A stretch of 64,000 bases of DNA, from positions 1-64,000 of IMG/VR virus record IMGVR_UViG_3300032093_000074; one strand, written 5' to 3'. This DNA is from a virus. Shown here in pieces: positions 59,545 to 64,000 of the stretch. A program made the translations under genes and the position numbers. The notes below the pieces were generated by a model that had not been told where the DNA came from, did no database searches, and saw nothing but the letters and a program-made list of their open reading frames with translations. Numbering within the stretch: the first letter of the stretch is position 1; every line of letters starts with the position of its first letter.

Positions 59545-59717
59545 TGCCGTTCGGATACGACATGTTCCAAGACCCCGACGTGGTCAAGGAAATGATGGAC
59601 AACATCGCCAAGATCATGAAACGCAACGGCGAGCTGTATGCGATGGTCGGCAAAATGGAACAAGAAATCGGCCAGCTAAGAATGGAGCTGTTACTTCGTG
59701 GCGACACACATAGCTGA
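59541..59717 (+). CDS. Small helical protein, 58 aa
   Basis: Starts MMPFGYDMF and continues as a coiled coil (MVGKMEQEIGQLRMELLLRG). ATGA overlap with the annealing protein and a 20-base overlap with the next gene. Unknown role. Confidence 0.5.
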   Translation: MMPFGYDMFQDPDVVKEMMDNIAKIMKRNGELYAMVGKMEQEIGQLRMELLLRGDTHS

Positions 59718-60324
59718 CATCCCTCGACCCATGTACGCGTACGTCAACACGGCGTACCTGTACGACCATCACCCTGACCACATCGCGTCATGGCAAGAGT
59801 GCCTGATCTACGGCATCTCCGCTATCCCCAGCCGCGCGTGGGGCCTATCCATCCTGATGAACAACGGCGCGATGGTGCAACACCTGCCACCCCAAGCCGT
59901 ATCGCTTCAAGGCCACAGCCAAGCCGGCGAGCTCGACCACTACCACGCACTGCCCGACCTGCAAGTCTGGTCATGCTACGGCTACGACTTCGCAGTCCAC
60001 GAATACGACGCCCTGTCCGAACTGCGGTGCCGCGTCTACCTCGGTGACGGCACATGGGAACCTGGCCGCTACTGGTTCACCGCCGCGCCCTACGGCGACC
60101 ACTACGCTCGCACACCCGACCAGCACAAGCATTTCAACTTCGTGTGGCTTGAGTGCGGCGCGCTCGCAGCCCTGCCGGGGAATCGAATGTTGATGAGCGA
60201 CCCGAGTTTCACCCACCTGCCCCCCGAAGGGGTGCGGCCGGACTACAGGGTCAACACGCGCTACTGGTACCCCGAAGACCCGTGGCTAAAGTTCGATAAA
60301 ACTATTACGGAGGTAACAGGATGA
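59698..60324 (+). CDS. Hypothetical beta-rich phage protein, 208 aa
   Basis: Begins at GTG. Rich in Tyr, Trp, His and Pro (SRAWGLSILMNNGAMVQHLP, DLQVWSCYGYDF, YWFTAAPYGDHY). Proteins of this type are widespread in actinophages without known activity. Its stop overlaps the next start. Confidence 0.6.
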   Translation: MATHIADIPRPMYAYVNTAYLYDHHPDHIASWQECLIYGISAIPSRAWGLSILMNNGAMVQHLPPQAVSLQGHSQAGELDHYHALPDLQVWSCYGYDFAVHEYDALSELRCRVYLGDGTWEPGRYWFTAAPYGDHYARTPDQHKHFNFVWLECGALAALPGNRMLMSDPSFTHLPPEGVRPDYRVNTRYWYPEDPWLKFDKTITEVTG

Positions 60325-60536
60325 ACCGCGAAGAATGGCTTGACTTTGGTTTCGACCACGGTTTTTGTAGCAGGCCCGTGTGTGCCGTGCACGACTGGCT
60401 CCCGTCTACAGCTGAAGAAGAACAAGACTTCTGCGAAGGCTTGGACCCGTGCATTGTGGCGATCCGTGTCTACCACGACGACGCTGAGAAGCAGGCGGTC
60501 GAAGACAACGATGGCATCCTTAAGAGTGGTAGCTGA
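60321..60536 (+). CDS. Small acidic protein, 71 aa
   Basis: MNREEWLDFGFDHGFCSRPV with two Cys (C..PVC) then an acidic helix (TAEEEQDFCEGLDPC). ACGGAGGTAACAGG precedes the start. Ends 53 bases before a strong terminator. Confidence 0.55.
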   Translation: MNREEWLDFGFDHGFCSRPVCAVHDWLPSTAEEEQDFCEGLDPCIVAIRVYHDDAEKQAVEDNDGILKSGS

Positions 60537-60589
60537 TCGCCCACGATGGAGGACGCGAGCGACCAGCCGCGTCTAATCTACCCAATAGA

Positions 60590-60628
60590 AAAGCCCGAGT
60601 CCGGGGTCACACTTCGGACTCGGGCTTT
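60590..60628. terminator. Bidirectional terminator, 14-bp stem
   Basis: AAAGCCCGAGTCCG pairs perfectly with CGGACTCGGGCTTT across an 11-base loop. The A and T ends make it usable from both sides, and converging genes flank it. Confidence 0.9.
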
Positions 60629-60655
60629 ACCGCGCTTGGGAGCGAGCGGAGACTA

Positions 60656-60919
60656 TCAGGGCAAGTGTGTGAAAGCAAGTTTGGGTGGCCGCTTGATTCC
60701 GTACACGGTGTGGCCCTTCGGTGTGTTCCTGGAGACAAAGTCGTAGCCCTGGGATTCGTAGCGCCGGCGCAGCCGTTTGCATCGGTGTTTGGCGATACTG
60801 CTGGAGGGGAACGACCCGAGCGCGGCCCACTGCCCTACGTTCGCGTCAAGGAAGGCGACGAACTCAGCGGCCTTGGCTGAGGCTTCGCGGGGTGGCCGTT
60901 CGAGGATGAAGTCAGACAT
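60656..60919 (-). CDS. Hypothetical basic protein, 87 aa
   Basis: Leftward frame starting MSDFILERPPREASAKAAEF, with VGQWAALGSFPSSSIAKHRC and KRLRRRYESQGYDFVSRNTP. The last part has the look of a small DNA-binding winged fold. It faces the terminator and diverges from the cassette at 60,945, so it could be the local repressor. Confidence 0.55.
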   Translation of the reverse strand: MSDFILERPPREASAKAAEFVAFLDANVGQWAALGSFPSSSIAKHRCKRLRRRYESQGYDFVSRNTPKGHTVYGIKRPPKLAFTHLP

Positions 60920-60944
60920 AGCTACGAGTTTAGTGCGCGAAGGG

Positions 60945-61024
60945 TTGCGCGTCGAGTTGGTTGGTGGTATTGTCGAACACGTCGCCAACCGGCGACACCT
61001 TCACAACCTCGAAAGGGTCACACC
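60945..61024 (+). promoter_or_regulatory. Leader cassette 1: promoter, hairpin, ribosome site
   Basis: TTGCGC (60,945) and TATTGT (60,968) are 17 bases apart. A GTCGCC-AACC-GGCGAC hairpin follows at 60,981-60,996, then GAAAGGGTCACACC directly before ATG 61,025. Three further cassettes with the same order but different stems occur downstream. Confidence 0.7.
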
Positions 61025-61579
61025 ATGAGCGCATATTTAGTTAATCAAGACACCATCAACCTATTGGCGTCGGCCGCCCTCGATCCCATGTGGCGAGGCC
61101 ACGGCGCGCACACTTCCGGCGTCAGCGTCTACGCCGAGACAGGCCACCTCAAGTGCCACACCCGCGAGGCCCGCGACTTAGTGCGGCCTGATGGTTGGTC
61201 AAAGCGTTTTGAGGTCTTCGAGGCCACCTATTCCGACGGCGACACCTTGGCCCGCGAACTGGCGGCCGCTAACTATTTTTCGATGATCGCCCGCTACCCC
61301 AAAGAACATGACCTCGCCACCATGTACGAGTACGCCGCCGGCCACTCCTTCCAGCGCATTAGCGCGGCCGAGGCCACGCGCCTCGACGTGCTCGGGGCCA
61401 TCAACTGCTACAGGTACCAAAGCTGCGAAGCGGGCGACGAATACGACCGACTTTGGGGCCGGTTCTGCCAGGCGCTAGAACGCCGCGTGGTGTCCGAGTT
61501 GCCTGGTGTTGGTTGGGAATACAAGCGCCCCGAGTCGGCCCCCGTGTCGATCTTCGAGCTGTCGCAGAAGGGCAAGTGA
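61025..61579 (+). CDS. Hypothetical protein, 184 aa
   Basis: A mixed alpha/beta protein: YLVNQDTINLLASAALDPMW, ANYFSMIARYPKEHDLATMY and YECGxEY-like acidic end (YQSCEAGDEYDRLWGRF). It is the first gene after cassette 1 and overlaps the next start by one base. No recognised family. Confidence 0.6.
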   Translation: MSAYLVNQDTINLLASAALDPMWRGHGAHTSGVSVYAETGHLKCHTREARDLVRPDGWSKRFEVFEATYSDGDTLARELAAANYFSMIARYPKEHDLATMYEYAAGHSFQRISAAEATRLDVLGAINCYRYQSCEAGDEYDRLWGRFCQALERRVVSELPGVGWEYKRPESAPVSIFELSQKGK

Positions 61580-62088
61580 TGAGGCCGACATTCACCCCCG
61601 AGCAACTCGACCACCTGGCCGCCGGCGAAACTGTCGAGGCTGGCGGCGTGGCCTGGACCGTCAACACGTCGGGCGATGCCGATACGCAGCTTGCCGACTT
61701 CGATTGCTACGGCCGCGTCGAGTGGATTGGCCGCCGCCCCGAGATGCAGCGGCCCGCAGGGTTTAGCGGCCGCGCCGAAAAGATCCACACCGGCAGGGAT
61801 GCTTACTGGTGGGAGCCGCCGGCAGACATCGCCCCCGCAGTGTGGCACAGTGACGCGCAGCTCCGACGCTCGTTGCGTCACAGTGTTTTAGACATTCTGG
61901 CGCATGGTTTCCAGATTGTGAGCCTGTCCGGCCGGCGGCGGTGCGAGTGTTGCGGCAGTGTGCGGGAGGTCACTGGGGCCGCGCTCGGCGGCGTCGATCC
62001 CTTCCCCGACGCCTCGTACCTGCGGGACATAATCCAGGACCTGGGCAGCATGGTCGACGTTCCCGAGACGGTGGCCGCAGCGCACTAA
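61579..62088 (+). CDS. Hypothetical zinc-binding-like protein, 169 aa
   Basis: A C-terminal CECC cluster near 127-131 (RRCECCGSVREVTG) could bind metal; the N-terminal half is beta-rich (VAWTVNTSGDADTQLADFDC). It ends 23 bases before terminator 62,111. Unknown function. Confidence 0.6.
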   Translation: MRPTFTPEQLDHLAAGETVEAGGVAWTVNTSGDADTQLADFDCYGRVEWIGRRPEMQRPAGFSGRAEKIHTGRDAYWWEPPADIAPAVWHSDAQLRRSLRHSVLDILAHGFQIVSLSGRRRCECCGSVREVTGAALGGVDPFPDASYLRDIIQDLGSMVDVPETVAAAH

Positions 62089-62110
62089 CCTCGACAAAAC
62101 TACCCAACCG

Positions 62111-62148
62111 AAAGAGGCCCGCCCGATCACTTGCGGCGGGCCTCTTTT
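62111..62148 (+). terminator. Terminator with -35 of the next promoter inside it
   Basis: AAGAGGCCCGCC pairs with GGCGGGCCTCTT, 12 perfect pairs, followed by TTTTCG. TTGCGG in the loop and stem base is a usable -35 for the promoter at 62,131-62,158, so the end of one unit and the start of the next share DNA. Confidence 0.88.
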
Positions 62149-62208
62149 CGTGTATCATCACACCACGCGCGGCAACGGGCCGCACGTTCACAGAAAGAGG
62201 GTCACACC
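62131..62208 (+). promoter_or_regulatory. Leader cassette 2: promoter, hairpin, ribosome site
   Basis: TTGCGG and TATCAT (62,153) are 16 bases apart. GCGGC-AACGG-GCCGC (62,169-62,183) is the hairpin, then AGAAAGAGGGTCACACC before a TTG start at 62,209. Confidence 0.65.
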
Positions 62209-62871
62209 TTGAGAATAGTAGAAGTAACCAAGTACAAGGGCGGCCAGGGGGCAACACTTACCGCCGCCATGTTCGCGCTCGTCGCGCTCGAAGATTCCGG
62301 CCCGCTGGCCCAGGTGCTCATTGTGTCGGATTCGCTCGATATCTTTTCTGCCCTGGCGCTGCCCTCCCCCATTAACGGCAGCGGGGCCTACAGTAACGAG
62401 CGGCTGCACGTTGTGAAGGTCGACGACAAGGTGACGCGCAAAGAACTCGAAGACCTGGCCAAAGGGTTCGGCGCTTCGTATGTCGTCACTGACCTCGCCG
62501 AGATTATCCGAGACGTGAAGAATAGCCGCCCGCTATGGAGGTCGAAAGACGTAGCGCACGAACTGGTGACAGTTTGCCGGCCCTGCTATATGGCCATTCG
62601 CTCGACGCTGGCGGCAAAGAATCCGAACATTCACCACCTGGTGACGTTCGAGGAAGAAGGGCGCGCGCTCACCGTAAAGGACCTGCACACCGTGACGCGG
62701 CCCAACCGGATCACGGCGGCCAAGTGGGCCCCGACAGTGGCCCGCGCGCTCGATGCTGGCCTACTCCAGCACCGTAGGCCCGCCGAACTCGCCGGCCTGG
62801 AGGCTGGGGCCCGCACTACCTGGGCGGTCCTGGCACTGAAGGCGGCAGACTTGGCGGGGGCTTCGGCATGA
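62209..62871 (+). CDS. ParA/MinD-like protein with altered P-loop
   Basis: A 220-residue protein starting RIVEVTKYKGGQGATLTAAM, laid out like a deviant Walker A of ParA/MinD proteins (KGGxGxT), but the usual GKT is GAT, removing the conserved second Lys. LIVSDSLDIFSALALP sits where ParA has its Asp-rich switch strand. The remaining helices (LAAKNPNIHHLVTFEEEGRA) fit the fold loosely. It may bind nucleotide poorly or serve as a decoy. Start at TTG, set by cassette 2. Confidence 0.5.
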   Translation: MRIVEVTKYKGGQGATLTAAMFALVALEDSGPLAQVLIVSDSLDIFSALALPSPINGSGAYSNERLHVVKVDDKVTRKELEDLAKGFGASYVVTDLAEIIRDVKNSRPLWRSKDVAHELVTVCRPCYMAIRSTLAAKNPNIHHLVTFEEEGRALTVKDLHTVTRPNRITAAKWAPTVARALDAGLLQHRRPAELAGLEAGARTTWAVLALKAADLAGASA

Positions 62872-63143
62872 GCGAATACAACCGCATGACGCGCCGCGCG
62901 TTGCTCGACCACCTCGACAGTGTGGCGGCGGCCCTCCGAGAAAGTGACCGGCCCTCTGCCCTGGAGGTGGCTGCCCTTTGTGCTGCCATTGACCGCGCCG
63001 CGCTCGATCAAATCCGCGACATACTCGCCCAACCTGACGCCGGCCTCGATTCCCTCGATGAGGTGGCCGAGGTCCTCGAACTGGCAGCGGAACAAAACTT
63101 ACAAGCAGTCCGAGACGCGCGCCGAGGGGGTCCGACATGGTGA
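62868..63143 (+). CDS. Hypothetical helical protein, 91 aa
   Basis: An all-helical protein (RALLDHLDSVAAALRESDRP, LDEVAEVLELAAEQNLQAVR) coupled to the ParA-like gene by ATGA. Its place behind a ParA-like gene would fit a small partner protein, but there is no ParB or HTH motif. Confidence 0.55.
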   Translation: MSEYNRMTRRALLDHLDSVAAALRESDRPSALEVAALCAAIDRAALDQIRDILAQPDAGLDSLDEVAEVLELAAEQNLQAVRDARRGGPTW

Positions 63144-63532
63144 CGCCCTTTCAGGTGTGCCACTGCGGCGGCGCTCCAGGTATGCCGCACCCTTCGGCGT
63201 GCCCTTATCCGTACTACGGAGACGTGCCGCGCCTGGTCGACGAGTGGCAGCGGGCTAGTGACGAGCGGGCCGAACACTTGGCCAGTGAGCGCGAACTAGC
63301 CGGCCTCGACGGGTTCGGGGAAGTGTTCGCCCTGGCTGCGGCCGAGCGGGCTGCGCTCCTGGTGCGACTGGTGCACCGTCATTTACTCGACGCGTACACG
63401 GCCGGCGAGGTGGTGACCGACGCCGGCGAGATCCTCGACCACCTGCGCGAGGTTCGCAAAGTGTCGCGCGAGTCGATGACCTACGCCCAGGCCTTCGAGT
63501 TCGAGAACGCAACGCCGGCCCCCTGGCCGTAG
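63137..63532 (+). CDS. Hypothetical protein with Cys/His N-terminus, 131 aa
   Basis: VCHCGGAPGMPHPSACPYPY at the start resembles a small zinc site; the rest is helical (LVDEWQRASDERAEHLASER). It ends 12 bases before terminator 63,544. Confidence 0.55.
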   Translation: MVTPFQVCHCGGAPGMPHPSACPYPYYGDVPRLVDEWQRASDERAEHLASERELAGLDGFGEVFALAAAERAALLVRLVHRHLLDAYTAGEVVTDAGEILDHLREVRKVSRESMTYAQAFEFENATPAPWP

Positions 63533-63543
63533 TGCTCGACGAT

Positions 63544-63580
63544 AAAGGCCCGCCAGGTATCCCCCGCCTGGCGGGCCTTT
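63544..63580 (+). terminator. Terminator, 14-bp stem
   Basis: AAAGGCCCGCCAGG pairs with CCTGGCGGGCCTTT, with a TTTTCGCG tail. Sequence and placement resemble terminator 62,111; each directly precedes a leader cassette. Confidence 0.88.
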
Positions 63581-63585
63581 TCGCG

Positions 63586-63637
63586 TACTGTCACATGTGC
63601 CGCCGCTCCTGGCGGCCCGTAAGAAAGGGTCACACCA
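63586..63637 (+). promoter_or_regulatory. Leader cassette 3: -10, hairpin, ribosome site
   Basis: GCGTACTGT gives a -10-like element; the -35 is not clear because the terminator fills that space. GCCGCC-GCTCCT-GGCGGC (63,599-63,616) is followed by GAAAGGGTCACACC and ATG 63,638. Confidence 0.6.
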
Positions 63638-63874
63638 ATGAGAACACCACACGCCGCACCGTTCCCCGAAGGGTGCACACTGACGCCGCCCGAGTGCGAA
63701 GCCGTCGCCATTGTCGAGGCAGGTGCGCGCCATTACGAAGCCACGAAGAACGAGCCGGCCCCTACCTCGGCGCTCCTGGCCGTTGTCGTTGCCCTGGCCG
63801 GTTGCTTTGTGGTAATGTCCATCTTCACCGGCCGCACGTCGCGGCCCGTCACACCGAAAGGGTCACACCAATGA
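63638..63874 (+). CDS. Single-pass membrane protein, 78 aa
   Basis: A hydrophilic N-terminus (TPPECEAVAIVEAGARHYEA) is followed by one membrane segment (LLAVVVALAGCFVVMSIF) and a basic tail. Its last codons contain the hairpin and ribosome site of the next cassette, and its stop overlaps ATG 63,871. Confidence 0.55.
   Translation: MRTPHAAPFPEGCTLTPPECEAVAIVEAGARHYEATKNEPAPTSALLAVVVALAGCFVVMSIFTGRTSRPVTPKGSHQ
63789..63870 (+). promoter_or_regulatory. Leader cassette 4: promoter, hairpin, ribosome site
   Basis: TTGCCC (63,789) and TAATGT (63,813) are 18 bases apart; GGCCGC-ACGTC-GCGGCC (63,830-63,846) and GAAAGGGTCACACC follow. It lies entirely inside the previous coding region. Confidence 0.65.
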
Positions 63875-64000
63875 GCAACGAAACAACAACCACCACCGGC
63901 ACAGCTGCGGCCGCCGCGTTCATCGAGCTTGTCACCAAGTGCAGGGAAACACAGGCGGCCGAGATCGAAGGAGGCGGCCAGGCCGAGGCCTGGGCCATTC
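63871..64000 (+). CDS. Start of an unknown gene, cut by the window end
   Basis: Begins MSNETTTTTGTAAAAAFIEL after cassette 4 and runs off the right edge (43 codons seen). Thr/Ala-rich start, then a helix (VTKCRETQAAEIEGGGQAEA). No identification possible. Confidence 0.6.
   Translation, partial: MSNETTTTTGTAAAAAFIELVTKCRETQAAEIEGGGQAEAWAI

Noticed and set aside
1-64000. Integrase, excisionase or attachment site
   Set aside because: No tyrosine or serine recombinase motif and no repeat flanking a tRNA was found; temperate lifestyle is unsupported.

Overview
The window looks like bacteriophage DNA throughout. I see no host housekeeping genes, rRNA, integrase or CRISPR array. Two WhiB-family genes, GC-rich C-ending codons, secreted murein enzymes and Thr/Ser/Pro-rich linkers point to actinobacterial hosts, probably through uncultured-actinophage metagenome data; the host assignment is inference. 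The virion genes (portal, scaffold, capsid, adaptor, nozzle-like tail protein, collar fibres and very large internal virion proteins, with no tape measure or tail tube) suggest short-tailed phages.

The window holds at least two phage genomes joined near 40,562-40,574. Phage A fills 1-40,570. Its left end (1-2,000) repeats at 38,321-40,562, so one genome unit is about 38.3 kb and the window runs slightly more than once around it. In the repeat, the fibre anchors and a glycosyltransferase are nearly the same, but the receptor-binding parts of two fibre genes are unrelated, so these are two strain variants rather than a simple overlap. Phage A layout: fibres and glycosyltransferase (1-2,027), adaptor and nozzle (2,335-5,070), collar fibre and lysis block (5,080-8,862), recombination and replication block (9,487-14,280: YqaJ-type exonuclease, annealing protein, resolvase-like nuclease, SSB, secreted lysozyme-like protein), a decayed cytosine methyltransferase containing an intact overlapping gene (14,277-15,553), zinc-ribbon and two WhiB genes (15,537-16,187), a leftward cluster ending with a sliding-clamp-like gene (16,629-18,502), a 1.3-kb non-coding stretch, then terminase, portal, internal virion proteins, scaffold, capsid, glycosyltransferase, collagen-like fibre and the second fibre set (19,787-40,570). 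By eye I found no GATC in this whole part.

Phage B begins inside the second glycosyltransferase copy and runs to the end (GATC is common). It encodes adaptor and nozzle (40,661-42,921), a fibre, a lipoprotein, holin-like proteins and an M15 peptidase (42,918-44,962), virion proteins including one of 2,322 residues (45,210-54,678), RusA-like resolvase and small basic proteins (54,656-55,829), a secreted lysozyme-like protein, a RecT-type annealing protein (57,642-59,544), and from 60.5 kb a block organised by terminators and a repeated promoter-hairpin-ribosome-site cassette. Terminase, portal and capsid of phage B are not in the window.

The most interesting items are the overlapping gene kept intact inside the broken methyltransferase, the four covarying leader cassettes at the right end, the loss of GATC exactly up to the junction, the swapped fibre domains, and an acidic reading frame nested in a Thr-rich secreted protein.
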